Shown here piece by piece: positions 14,985-23,939 of a stretch of 36,592 bases of DNA. The notes beneath the pieces were generated by a model. The model was not told the DNA's origin. It was given only the letters and a program-made list of their open reading frames with translations, and did no database searches. Position numbers and translations under genes: made by a program. This DNA is from an uncultured Bacteroidales bacterium (GTDB lineage Bacteria > Bacteroidota > Bacteroidia > Bacteroidales > UBA932), in contig CALVDO010000022.1 of the NCBI GenBank assembly GCA_944326355.1, forward strand, positions 1 to 36,592, given 5' to 3'. The number at the start of each line of letters is the position of its first letter. Position 1 is the stretch's first letter.

Positions 14985-16340
14985 CTACTGTTTTTTCGTT
15001 TTTACTGCTTTCTTCTTCGGAGCGGCCTTGGTCTCCTTTGCAGACGCGGCCTTAGCCGAAGCGGCTCCGGATGTCGCGGACTTTGCCGCCCTTGTCCTGC
15101 TCTTCGGCTTCTCCTCCACTTTTGGAGCTGCAAATTTAGCATCAGAAACCGAAATTGCATCATCAACCCTCAAAATAAAATCGCTGAGAACATTCATGTA
15201 GTTGATAAACGCCTCATACGGAGTGTCGTAAGGGTTGAAATATTTGTGTACCGCACCATCCGAGAAGAACTTGGTACACATATAATAGAAGTGGTCGCTC
15301 TCCTGAAGATGTCCGAAATCGGACCAGAGAGAGGCGTCATTCAGGATGGAGAGTTTCTCCGTCTGCTCATAGAGCTTGCTGAACGCATCGTTCTGAAGCT
15401 CATTTCCGAGCCATGCGGTCACGTCCCTCTCCTCATCAGCCCACGAGATAGGGTCCGGAACGTCGAGCACTCCGACCGAGGCATGCTTCCGCGTCGCCTG
15501 CGACGGGGTGACGAACTCGAACTCTCCGTCTGAAAGCACGACTTCAGGGAAATATCTCATGAAGTCGAAGATGCCGCTCTGAACCTTCTGGTGCTCTCCG
15601 AACGTCTCGTAATCCATGAAGAGATTGATTATCTCGTCATTCTGGGCGGAAGCCTTGATCCATGACATGTACTTCTCTCCGGTCAGAGGCCAGTCGGACC
15701 AGCTCTTATCAGAGAATCTGAAGGCTATGTCATCGCTCAGTGAAGAATTCTTCAGCAGAAGGCTGAGCTTAGGAGCCATTGAGCAGGAATACACATAGTT
15801 AGGGCTCTTCCATCCGAGCACGTGCTTTGCTCCTTCCGTCAGCATCGTCTTGAATCCCATCTCATGCACCATAGCGCCGATTGAGTCCGAGTAGATAAGC
15901 TCTGTATTTCTGAAGGCCTTTGGCGACACGCCGAAATAGTGCTCCACCGCCTCCTTGTGCTTCTTCACCTGATGCTTGAACTCTTCCGGAGAAGCAAGCG
16001 AGGCGAGAGAGTGATAATAAGTCTCGGAGAGGAATTCCACACAGCCGGTGTCGGCAAGCTTTCTGAAGCTCTCGATCACCTCTGGAGCATATCTGTCAAA
16101 CTGCTCGATGACCGTTCCGGAGATCGAGAAGGCCACTTTGAACTGTCCCTTATAGCGTCCTATCAGCTCAAGGAGAAGCGCGTTCATCGGAAGGTAACAC
16201 CTCTGGGCCACTCTCCTGAGAATGGTCCTGTTGCCGAAGTCGTCATAATAGTGTGAGTCCTTCCCTATGTCAAAAAATCTGTATAACCTCAGTCTGTTTG
16301 GCTGATGTACCTGAAAATACAGACAAATGCTCTTTTTCAT
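14985..16340 (-). CDS. GH57 alpha-amylase-type glucan-active enzyme with cationic tail
   Basis: A 451-residue glycoside hydrolase family 57 protein. It has the N-terminal YFQVHQPNRLR motif, the nucleophile Glu147 in FRNTELIY and the probable acid Asp243 in FMDYETFGEH, on a (beta/alpha)7 barrel. It should cleave or transfer alpha-1,4 (or branch) linkages on cytoplasmic glucan, as there is no signal peptide. Residues about 400-451 are an unusual tail made almost only of Lys, Ala, Ser, Thr, Glu and Pro, resembling histone H1-like tails and not part of the catalytic domain. Its stop codon directly precedes the ATG of the synthase-phosphorylase gene, and the GT4 gene lies 14 nt upstream. Confidence 0.92.
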   Translation of the reverse strand: MKKSICLYFQVHQPNRLRLYRFFDIGKDSHYYDDFGNRTILRRVAQRCYLPMNALLLELIGRYKGQFKVAFSISGTVIEQFDRYAPEVIESFRKLADTGCVEFLSETYYHSLASLASPEEFKHQVKKHKEAVEHYFGVSPKAFRNTELIYSDSIGAMVHEMGFKTMLTEGAKHVLGWKSPNYVYSCSMAPKLSLLLKNSSLSDDIAFRFSDKSWSDWPLTGEKYMSWIKASAQNDEIINLFMDYETFGEHQKVQSGIFDFMRYFPEVVLSDGEFEFVTPSQATRKHASVGVLDVPDPISWADEERDVTAWLGNELQNDAFSKLYEQTEKLSILNDASLWSDFGHLQESDHFYYMCTKFFSDGAVHKYFNPYDTPYEAFINYMNVLSDFILRVDDAISVSDAKFAAPKVEEKPKSRTRAAKSATSGAASAKAASAKETKAAPKKKAVKTKKQ

Positions 16341-16354
16341 AATATCTGGAGTTT

Positions 16355-17644
16355 TTATTTTATCACTGACTCATAAACTTTCTTGATCTTGTAAGCGGCA
16401 TTGTTCCACTTGAGGGCGTTGACCTCGTCGTAGCCGCACCTTGCCGCCATATCGGCGAGCGCAGGATAGTTGAGAAGGCCGTATATGGCATCCGCCATGG
16501 CGTCGATGTCCCAGAAGTCCACCTTTATCGCATACCTGAGGACCTCTGCCACTCCCGACTGCTTGGAGATTATCGTCGGCACGTTGGTGCGCATGGCCTC
16601 AAGAGGCGATATTCCGAACGGCTCTGACACCGAAGGCATGATGTACACGTCCGAGAGGGCAAACATCTTCTGCACGTCGGCACCGCGGAGGAAGCCCGTG
16701 AAATGGAATCTGTCAGATATGCCCAGACGTGCCACATGGCGTATGCACCTGTTCATCATGTCTCCGCTTCCGGCCATCACGAAACGCACGTTGGAGCTGC
16801 GCTTGAGCACCTTTGCCGCGGCTTCGATGAAATACTCAGGCCCCTTCTGGAAGGTGATTCTGCCCAGGAACGTCACGACCTTGTCCTTGACTCCCCTCTC
16901 GACGGAGATGTCCTCGCGGCCGCTGAAGTCGACCGCGTTATGGACGGTCACCACCTTGTCAGGAGATATGCCGTACTTGTTGATGACTATGTTTCTGGTC
17001 AGGTCGCTCACGGCTATCACCCTGTCGGCGGCCTCCATTCCCTTCTTCTCCAGATCATAGACTCTCGTGTCTATGTGATCGTCGCTGCTCCTGTCGAACG
17101 AAGTGGCGTGGACATGTACCACGAGAGGCTTGCCGGTGAGGCGCTTTGCGGCTATTCCGGCAAGATAGGTCAGCCAGTCATGGGCATGGATGACGTCTAT
17201 CTCATCGGCATGCTGCATCGCTATCGTCGCGCCTACCATGGCATATCTGGCCACCTCCTCCATGAGGTTGGCCCCGTACTTGCCTGAAAACTTGTATTTC
17301 TGGCCGTACTGCACGCGGAAGCTCTTGATCTGGCGCTTCCTCTCCTCTTCGACCATCGTCGTGAAGTCCTGCGGATCCACATAAGGCACCATATTGGAGC
17401 CGATGTGCACGAACTGGACCTTTCCGAGAAACTCATCCACGGAAGCAGTCACGGTGTCTATCGGGACGTCGCTTGCGTTGATTATGCGCACGGCGCTCTG
17501 ATCCTCGTCTCCAGATGCCGACGGCATCACGAAAAGGACGTCAACGTCATTGGCCGCAAGGCCCTTGGTCATTCCATAACAGGCAGTTCCCAGACCTCCG
17601 GCGATATGAGGAGGGAATTCCCATCCGAACATCAGCACCTTCAT
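16355..17644 (-). CDS. GT4-family glycosyltransferase of the glycogen cluster
   Basis: A 429-residue GT-B fold enzyme. It has the N-terminal MKVLMFGWEFPPHIAGGLG typical of glycogen-synthase-like GT4 proteins, HVHATSFDRS in the middle, FLGRITFQKGPEYFIEA at the start of the C-terminal lobe, and the E-x7-E signature EPFGISPLE. It probably transfers glucose from a nucleotide donor to alpha-glucan. Acceptor and donor cannot be read from sequence. ATG 17644 is preferred to 17659 because it gives an ATGA overlap with the debranching-enzyme stop and matches the family N-terminus. Together with the GT3-like half of the fusion it gives the operon two possible chain-elongating enzymes. Confidence 0.88.
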   Translation of the reverse strand: MKVLMFGWEFPPHIAGGLGTACYGMTKGLAANDVDVLFVMPSASGDEDQSAVRIINASDVPIDTVTASVDEFLGKVQFVHIGSNMVPYVDPQDFTTMVEEERKRQIKSFRVQYGQKYKFSGKYGANLMEEVARYAMVGATIAMQHADEIDVIHAHDWLTYLAGIAAKRLTGKPLVVHVHATSFDRSSDDHIDTRVYDLEKKGMEAADRVIAVSDLTRNIVINKYGISPDKVVTVHNAVDFSGREDISVERGVKDKVVTFLGRITFQKGPEYFIEAAAKVLKRSSNVRFVMAGSGDMMNRCIRHVARLGISDRFHFTGFLRGADVQKMFALSDVYIMPSVSEPFGISPLEAMRTNVPTIISKQSGVAEVLRYAIKVDFWDIDAMADAIYGLLNYPALADMAARCGYDEVNALKWNNAAYKIKKVYESVIK

Positions 17645-19581
17645 TTCTTTTCCTCCCAATATTTTTGCATAAGATAATAGACTCTCAGAAGAGCGGCCGT
17701 GCTGCAGGCCGAAGATATGGCTCCGTGAGCCTCGTGAGGAGGATCTCCGTCATAAAGCTCGGAGAATGCCCCGACTCCGTGCTTGCTGATGTCAGCGAAG
17801 AATCCTTCCACAAGGTATTCAGCCTTCTTGTAGAACGACGGGCCGACCATCTTGAAGCAGACGTCGATGTACGGGCCGAGAAGTGACGGGAAGGCGCAGC
17901 CCTGATGGTAAGCGAGGTCGCGGTCACGCTGCGAGCCTTCATATACGCCCCTGTACTTAGGATTGCGCGGAGAAAGAGTCCTGATGCCTCGCGAAGTCAC
18001 GAGCTCATTGTTGACGACGCTGATGACCGCAGACTTGACCTCGTCATCCACCGGAGAGTAATCGAGACAGATGGCGAACAGCTGGTTTGGACGCACGTCC
18101 ATGTTCTGCCCGTTGTTGTCAACGTAGTCGGCGAGATATCCGGCCTCCTGATTCCAGAACACTGCCTGATAGTTTTCCTTAACCAGATCCCTCACGTGGC
18201 TCCAGCGCGTCGCGAAGGCGCTCTTCTTCGGCCCGTACTTCTTCTCCATGTCGAGGGCGAAGCAGAGGGCGTTGTACCAGAAGGCGTTGGTCTCCACCTG
18301 ATAGCCGGCTCTCTCTGTTACCGGATGGCCGTCGACGTAGGCATTCATCCACGAAAGCGCCACCCTGTCCATCTCCGCCCAGAGCAGGCCGTTAGGATGC
18401 ATGGCAATCTCTTTTCTCTTTCCTGGAGCGTAACTGTCGATTATAGCCTTGAGAAGCTTTCCGTATTTCTCCCATATCCTCTTCTCTTCTCCGGTGAAGA
18501 GAATGTACTGCTGAATCGTGTCGGTGAGACGCAGAGGAGCCTCTACCTGAGTGGTCCTGCGGAGAAGCCTGTCCTGCTCCTCAGAGACGAGATTGTCGAG
18601 AATCTCCTCGAACTCGGTGCCGTCGTCTCCGGCATAGAGGGTAAGGCCGGGGAGAGAAATGACGGTCTCCCTCAGCAGGCCGGTCTCCAGCCATGAGAAT
18701 CCGGCGTTGATCCTCTCATGTCCGTTACGGTTGCACTTGAGGAGGTCTGCGTCATGGACAAGCAGGTCGTGAAAACTCTTGATCTCGCCGTGCCTGCGGA
18801 CGATGTCCGTAAAGCGGCGCTTGAGCTGCTTGACGTTCTCCTCCTTTACCGAGGCCGAGAACACGATGGAGTCGCCCGGCTTGAGATCTGTCTGGAAGGT
18901 GCCTGGCACAAAGAGATCCTCCTTGCACTCGAAGCCCCTTCTGAGCTCGTCGGAATAGGTGATGTCGTTGTACCAGTAAGGCATGTATCTGAACGATGCC
19001 TTGCCGCTCAGCTGCAGATTGAGATCCGGGAAGCCCTCATACATGCGGAAAGACACTCCTCCGTCAATCTCACGGCATGTCGTGTCCGCCTCCTGATTCT
19101 GTTTCGTCAGGCTGTGCACGCTCCTGAAGGCAAGAAACGGCTTCAGGATGAGAGTCGTCTTCATCGGCGCCTCGACGAGATCATACCTTATGAGCACCTG
19201 ATCATTGTCAGGAACCATGAGAATCGTCTTGGTGAAGATGATCTCACCTATCTTATAGGTGATCTTCGGCTCTGGATCAGCGTCAAAGTCAATGATGTAC
19301 TTGTGGCCTCTCGGCTCGTAGACGTCACCATAGCAGTGGATGCCGAGGTTGAACTGCCGTCCGTTCATGAGCAGACTCTCGTCGAGAGATGATAGAAGGA
19401 GGTATTTGCCGCCTCCGAATCTGTCCACCGGTACGGCCAGAAGTCCATGATAGCGCCTTGTGTTGCATGTCACTATGGACGTGTTGCAATAGGCTCCAGT
19501 CTTGCTTGCCACGAGGATCTCCCTCTTGAGGGAATACTCCAGATTCACAAGCTCGGACTTGTTGAATTTTAGAAAAGCCAT
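17641..19581 (-). CDS. glycogen debranching enzyme (amylo-alpha-1,6-glucosidase type)
   Basis: A 646-residue protein with an N-terminal GDE_N-type beta domain (about 1-270; TRRYHGLLAVPVDR near 42-55) and an (alpha/alpha)6 GH133-like catalytic domain (about 290-640; LSWMNAYVDG, YQVETNAFWYNAL, HQGCAFPSLLGPYID). It should remove alpha-1,6 branches left after phosphorolysis. The segment that in relatives commonly reads WGRDTFISLPGL reads LLRETVISLPGL here, with Glu where Asp is expected. This may be a conservative change or a sign of altered activity. The gene overlaps the GT4 gene by 4 nt and follows glgB by 53 nt. Confidence 0.9.
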   Translation of the reverse strand: MAFLKFNKSELVNLEYSLKREILVASKTGAYCNTSIVTCNTRRYHGLLAVPVDRFGGGKYLLLSSLDESLLMNGRQFNLGIHCYGDVYEPRGHKYIIDFDADPEPKITYKIGEIIFTKTILMVPDNDQVLIRYDLVEAPMKTTLILKPFLAFRSVHSLTKQNQEADTTCREIDGGVSFRMYEGFPDLNLQLSGKASFRYMPYWYNDITYSDELRRGFECKEDLFVPGTFQTDLKPGDSIVFSASVKEENVKQLKRRFTDIVRRHGEIKSFHDLLVHDADLLKCNRNGHERINAGFSWLETGLLRETVISLPGLTLYAGDDGTEFEEILDNLVSEEQDRLLRRTTQVEAPLRLTDTIQQYILFTGEEKRIWEKYGKLLKAIIDSYAPGKRKEIAMHPNGLLWAEMDRVALSWMNAYVDGHPVTERAGYQVETNAFWYNALCFALDMEKKYGPKKSAFATRWSHVRDLVKENYQAVFWNQEAGYLADYVDNNGQNMDVRPNQLFAICLDYSPVDDEVKSAVISVVNNELVTSRGIRTLSPRNPKYRGVYEGSQRDRDLAYHQGCAFPSLLGPYIDVCFKMVGPSFYKKAEYLVEGFFADISKHGVGAFSELYDGDPPHEAHGAISSACSTAALLRVYYLMQKYWEEKK

Positions 19582-19634
19582 ACTTATTACGAATATTTAA
19601 GGTTAATCTTCTTTTGCCCGCGCATCTCGTGAGC

Positions 19635-21653
19635 TCAGTCCAGCTTTTTCAGAACAAGGGCGCACCTGCTCGGAAGGTACAGATACAGGGTGTCGTCCCA
19701 CTTCCTGTCGCCGTTTGCGGATTTCTCGTGGACCGTACAGTGAACCTCTCCCGTTTTCAGTCTGGAGAATCCGTCAAATTCCTTCTCATCGGTATCAAGT
19801 ATGAGCCCGTATCTTCCGGCCGGAGCGGCGAAGCCGTAGTCCGCGAAAGAAGCCGATGGGTTGAAATTGAGCGCAAAGATACAATTTATTCTTTTGAATA
19901 CTAATATTTTTTTCTCCTCATCCTGCACCAGAAGCTCCGGCGAGGCGTCAAAAATCGACTCCGAATGCGCCAGCGCGACCATAGCCTTGTCAAAAAGCAG
20001 CAGATTCCTGTATCTCAGATAGTCCGGCTTCGCAAGAGACCACTGGCGCCTCGCATACTTGTAGGACCAGCCATTCCCCTCTCTCGGGAAGTCTATCCAC
20101 TCCGGATGGCCGAATTCATTTCCCATGAAAGTGAGGTATCCGTCTCCCGCCGTCGCCATCGTCACGAGCCGTATCATCTTGTGCAGGGCCATGCCTCTGT
20201 CGACCTCCGCGCTGGAGGAATTCTTGTCCATGTGGAAATACATCTCCTTGTCCATCAGGCGGAAAATGATGGTCTTGTCCCCGACAAGAGCCTGATCATG
20301 GCACTCTGCGTAGCTGATCGTCTTCTCGTCGGCTCTCTTATTGGTCAGCTGCCACCACATCTCTCCCATGCTCCACTTCTCGTCAGGAAGCTCCTTTATC
20401 CACTTTATCCAGTTGTCGGCAACGCCCATGCTCATCCTGAAGTCGAAGCCCACGCCGCCGGCCTCAAACGGAGCGGCAAGCCCGGCCATTCCGCTCACGT
20501 CCTCCGCTATGGTGAACGCGTCGGGGTTGATTTCGCGAATGAGCATGTTGGCGAGAGCCAGATAGGTCACTGCCGACTCGTCGACTCCGCCGTTGAAATA
20601 ATTGTCGTATCCGACGAAGTCCCTGCCGAGGCCGTGATCCCAGTAGAGCATGCTCGTCACCCCGTCAAAACGGAATCCGTCTATATGGTATTCCTCCATC
20701 CAGAACTTACAGTTGGACAGCAGGAAGCCTATGGTCTCATATTTTCCGTAGTTGAAACACCTCGAGCCCCACGCCGGATGCCGTCCCCTGTCTCCTGAAT
20801 AGAAGTAGAGGTCGTCCTTTCCGTCAAAGAGGCTGAGTCCCTCGAGCTCGTTGTCGACCGAGTGCGAATGCACTATGTCCATGACCACGGCTATTCCGTC
20901 GGCATGGGCCTCGTCCACAAGGGCCTTGAACTCCTCCGGAGTGCCGAAGCGGGAGCTCAGGGCATAGAAATTAGACACCTGATAACCGAAGGAGCCGTAA
21001 TATGGATGCTCCTGAAGCGCCATTATCTGCAGGGTGTCATAGCCGAGATCCTTCACATAAGGAAGGACGTTCTCTCTGAACTCATTGAAAGTGGACACCT
21101 TCTCCTGCTCGGAACTCATGCCGATGTGGCACTCATATATGAGAGGGTGCTCCCGCTTCCCCGGCTTCGGATGCTTCCACTCGAAAGGCTCGTCCGGAGC
21201 CCAGACCTGGGCGCTGAACACCTTTGTCTCAGGATCCTGAACAGCCCTCGTAACGTATGCGGGAAGCCTCTCTCCGCCTCCGCCAGGCCACTCTATATAT
21301 AATTTATAGAGGTCACCGTGCGAGAGAAAGATCGGGTCGAGCCTTATCTCCCAATTGCCGTCCCCCACCGGATGCAGCGCATAGGCATCAGTACGCCTCC
21401 AGTTGTTGAAGTCGCCCATAAGGTAGATACGCGTCGCGTGCGGGGCCCACTCACGGAACACCCACGATCCGTCATCACACCTGTGAAGACCGTAGTAAAG
21501 ATGATTATTGGCGGCATCCGAGAGACGGCCGTCTCCCGCGATCCTTTCGCGCTCCCTCAGAATCCTGCGGTGCCTCTCATCTATTGCCTCCCTGTACGGC
21601 AGCAGCCACTCGTCGCTGTCGTAAATCATTCTTCTGTCTTTCTTATCTTCCAT
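19635..21653 (-). CDS. glgB: 1,4-alpha-glucan branching enzyme
   Basis: A 672-residue GH13 enzyme that introduces alpha-1,6 branches into glycogen. The N-terminal CBM48 domain (about 50-150; WVFREWAPHATRIYLMGDFN) precedes the catalytic barrel. The predicted nucleophile is Asp330 in GFRFDGVTSM and the acid is Glu384 in IAEDVSG. FMGNEFGHPEW lies further on and a C-terminal all-beta domain ends the protein. Its layout resembles eukaryotic/Bacteroidota GlgB rather than the longer E. coli type. It starts 30 nt after xseB and opens the glycogen part of the operon. Confidence 0.95.
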   Translation of the reverse strand: MEDKKDRRMIYDSDEWLLPYREAIDERHRRILRERERIAGDGRLSDAANNHLYYGLHRCDDGSWVFREWAPHATRIYLMGDFNNWRRTDAYALHPVGDGNWEIRLDPIFLSHGDLYKLYIEWPGGGGERLPAYVTRAVQDPETKVFSAQVWAPDEPFEWKHPKPGKREHPLIYECHIGMSSEQEKVSTFNEFRENVLPYVKDLGYDTLQIMALQEHPYYGSFGYQVSNFYALSSRFGTPEEFKALVDEAHADGIAVVMDIVHSHSVDNELEGLSLFDGKDDLYFYSGDRGRHPAWGSRCFNYGKYETIGFLLSNCKFWMEEYHIDGFRFDGVTSMLYWDHGLGRDFVGYDNYFNGGVDESAVTYLALANMLIREINPDAFTIAEDVSGMAGLAAPFEAGGVGFDFRMSMGVADNWIKWIKELPDEKWSMGEMWWQLTNKRADEKTISYAECHDQALVGDKTIIFRLMDKEMYFHMDKNSSSAEVDRGMALHKMIRLVTMATAGDGYLTFMGNEFGHPEWIDFPREGNGWSYKYARRQWSLAKPDYLRYRNLLLFDKAMVALAHSESIFDASPELLVQDEEKKILVFKRINCIFALNFNPSASFADYGFAAPAGRYGLILDTDEKEFDGFSRLKTGEVHCTVHEKSANGDRKWDDTLYLYLPSRCALVLKKLD

Positions 21654-21683
21654 ATGATATAGTTTCTGTTAAAGTCCGTCAAG

Positions 21684-21914
21684 TCATTCTTCATCCAGAG
21701 CGTCAAGCTTTTCTCTGGCGCGTCTGAGATACGCGCGGCACTCCTCCACAAGCTTCATGGAACGCCTCATGTACCTGTCGATGTCATCAATCCCGGTGTC
21801 GGCGGATTCAACCTTCGCCGCCATTTCCTCAAGTTCGGCGAGAGCGGCCGCGTAGTCAAAGCCCGACTCTCCGCCTCCCCTGCTCTCCATATCCCTGCCT
21901 TCCATATATTTCAT
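21684..21914 (-). CDS. xseB: exodeoxyribonuclease VII small subunit
   Basis: A 76-residue protein with the family helical core FDYAAALAELEEMAAKVES...IDDIDRYMRRSMKLVEECRAYL. It pairs with XseA to degrade single-stranded DNA. Start is uncertain: ATGs at 21914, 21905 and 21890 all precede the core, and the earliest is given. It follows xseA by 52 nt. Confidence 0.9.
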   Translation of the reverse strand: MKYMEGRDMESRGGGESGFDYAAALAELEEMAAKVESADTGIDDIDRYMRRSMKLVEECRAYLRRAREKLDALDEE

Positions 21915-21966
21915 TTATAAATGATCAGTCTGTCCGCATCTCCGGTCTCCTGCCCTGCTTTCGGAG

Positions 21967-23109
21967 TCATGCTCCGGCAGGCCTCCCGGTGTTGTCCCTC
22001 TCGACCACGTCCTCAATCCCGCAGGTGAGAGTGCCGTCATGATACATCAGCGAGATGCGGTCGCCCTTCTTCAGCCCGGACACGCTCTTCAGCACCCTCC
22101 CGGAAGCATCCACAGTCAGGACATAGCCGCGCCTGAGGACATTTCTCGGGTCAGCCCCCGCAATCCTCGACTCCAGCAGCTGAATCCGGCTCTCGATCGC
22201 GCTGATCTTGGACAGGAACGCCTGCTTGAGCCTCGTTCCGCAATAGAGGATACGGCGGTCCTCGTCAGCATAGATGTCGACGAACTCGTCCGCCAGAGCG
22301 GTGGGGGTCTTGAGAGCCTTCCACGCCACCATGTCACACACGTGCACATCCTGATCATGTCCGACGGCCGTGAACACCGGAACCGGGCAGCGGGCTATCC
22401 CCGAGGCAAGGCTATAATCGTCGTAGCACGAGAGGTCGAGACGCGCTCCGCCTCCCCGCAGGATGAGCAGAGCGTCATAGGGTTCGGCAGCGGAAACGGC
22501 CGCATCCATTGCGGCAAGCATTGACCCCGCAGCGGAAGCCCCCTGCATCAGGGCCGGATAGAGATCCACATGAAAGACGAAGCCGTAGGGATTCTCCTGA
22601 AGATGCCGCATGAAGTCACGGTATCCGGCGGCGTCCTGCGCGGACACCACAGCCAGACGATAGGGAAGCCTGGCGAGAGGAAGCTCCTTCTGCATATCCA
22701 TCAGTCCCTCCTCCGTCAGACGGGCTATCGTCTGAAGCCTCTCCTTTTCCCTCACCCCTATTGAAAAGTCGGGATCGATGTCATCAATGACGAGAGAGAG
22801 CCCGTAGAGCTGGCTGAAGCTGACCTGAACGCGCACAAGCACAAGCATCCCTTCCGAGATGCCTGTCCCGGTGACAGACTCGAAAAACGGGGCTATCACC
22901 CGGTATCGGGATGCCCAGATCACCGCCTGCGCCTTCGCCACAAGCCCTGAATCCCCGCTCTGGGACAGTTCGAGGTAGCAATGGCCGCCCGGACGGGCCT
23001 TCACGGCGCTTATCTCAGCCTTCAGCCACAGTTTCGCGGGAAAGACCTGCTCCACACCCTCTTTCAATCTCGACTGTAGTTCATAAAGGTCGATAAATTC
23101 CTTCCCCAT
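21967..23109 (-). CDS. xseA: exodeoxyribonuclease VII large subunit
   Basis: A 380-residue catalytic subunit, shorter than E. coli XseA (about 456) mainly in the C-terminal helical part. It has an N-terminal OB-fold (about 1-100, with LWLKAEISAVKARPGGHCYLEL), a central nuclease domain with RLAVVSAQDAAGYRDF, LILRGGGARLDLSCYDD and TAVGHDQDVHVCDMVA, then KTPTALAD and a helical segment. It is the first gene of the long minus-strand block that continues into the glycogen genes. A -7 element lies about 25 nt upstream. Confidence 0.94.
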   Translation of the reverse strand: MGKEFIDLYELQSRLKEGVEQVFPAKLWLKAEISAVKARPGGHCYLELSQSGDSGLVAKAQAVIWASRYRVIAPFFESVTGTGISEGMLVLVRVQVSFSQLYGLSLVIDDIDPDFSIGVREKERLQTIARLTEEGLMDMQKELPLARLPYRLAVVSAQDAAGYRDFMRHLQENPYGFVFHVDLYPALMQGASAAGSMLAAMDAAVSAAEPYDALLILRGGGARLDLSCYDDYSLASGIARCPVPVFTAVGHDQDVHVCDMVAWKALKTPTALADEFVDIYADEDRRILYCGTRLKQAFLSKISAIESRIQLLESRIAGADPRNVLRRGYVLTVDASGRVLKSVSGLKKGDRISLMYHDGTLTCGIEDVVERDNTGRPAGA

Positions 23110-23131
23110 AAAAAACGCATCACTATCGTTA

Positions 23132-23139
23132 CAAATTTA
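23132..23139 (-). promoter_or_regulatory. -7 element (TAAATTTG) for the xse-glycogen block
   Basis: A perfect TAnnTTTG on the minus strand, 22 nt before the xseA ATG. The -33 region contains only a weak TTTCTG. If it is the sole promoter, it would drive more than 13 kb down to 9274. Confidence 0.5.
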
Positions 23140-23265
23140 CGGAATTTTTCGCATCCGAGACAGAAATTTCGCCAATAAATGTGAATTTCAATAAATATTT
23201 CATACATTGCGGAAAAGTTGGAACTGCTCCGCGGAATTTTATTCACGCGAAACGGATATATTTCC

Positions 23266-23273
23266 TATATTTG
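23266..23273 (+). promoter_or_regulatory. -7 element (TATATTTG) for engB-prs-der
   Basis: A perfect TAnnTTTG 23 nt before the engB ATG, implying a very short leader. A T-rich stretch (TTTTATT at 23237-23243) is the only upstream candidate. Confidence 0.55.
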
Positions 23274-23296
23274 CGGCTTCATCTTAAAAGACCGAC

Positions 23297-23917
23297 ATGA
23301 AGATTACCGAAGCACTGTTTGCAGGAAGCAGCACAAGGGTCTCAGAAAAGCCTAAGCAGAAATTTCCCGAATTCGCCTTCATCGGGAGGTCGAATGTGGG
23401 GAAATCCTCGCTCATCAACATGCTCTGCGGGAGGCGCAGGCTGGCGATGACGTCGTCGACTCCGGGCAAGACGAGGCTCGTCAACCACTTCCTCATCAAC
23501 AGGGAGTGGTATCTTGTCGACCTCCCGGGATACGGATACGCCAAGATGTCGAAAAACAGCAGACAGAAGCTCGGACAGGTGATACGGGACTATGTGAACT
23601 TCTCCGAAGAGCTGCATGTGCTCTTCGTGCTGATAGACAGCAGGCACGACATCGGACAGATCGACATGGACTTCATCAACGAGCTTGGAATTGGGGGAAT
23701 TCCGTTTGCGATAATCTTCACAAAGGCCGACAAGCTCGGCCCGAAAGCCCTTGAGGCCCAGATCGAAAAGAACAAGAGACAGCTTCTCGAGCACTGGGAG
23801 GAGCTGCCGCCCTCTTTCGTCAGCTCCTCAGAGACCGGGGCCGGACGAGACGAGATCCTTTCATACATAGAGTCCCTTCTGGAGGAAATCCGGAAAGGAA
23901 GGGAAACAGAAGCGTGA
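23297..23917 (+). CDS. engB: ribosome biogenesis GTPase YsxC/EngB
   Basis: A 206-residue single-domain GTPase needed for late 50S assembly. G1 is GRSNVGKSS (30-38), the switch region TPGKTR follows, G3 is DLPGYGYAK (about 75-83), G4 is TKAD (about 144) and G5 is SSSETGAG. Length and motif spacing are standard. First of four co-oriented genes; prs follows after 22 nt. The cluster also holds a second assembly GTPase, der. Confidence 0.96.
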   Translation: MKITEALFAGSSTRVSEKPKQKFPEFAFIGRSNVGKSSLINMLCGRRRLAMTSSTPGKTRLVNHFLINREWYLVDLPGYGYAKMSKNSRQKLGQVIRDYVNFSEELHVLFVLIDSRHDIGQIDMDFINELGIGGIPFAIIFTKADKLGPKALEAQIEKNKRQLLEHWEELPPSFVSSSETGAGRDEILSYIESLLEEIRKGRETEA

Positions 23918-23939
23918 ATCACGACTAAAACTACATACG

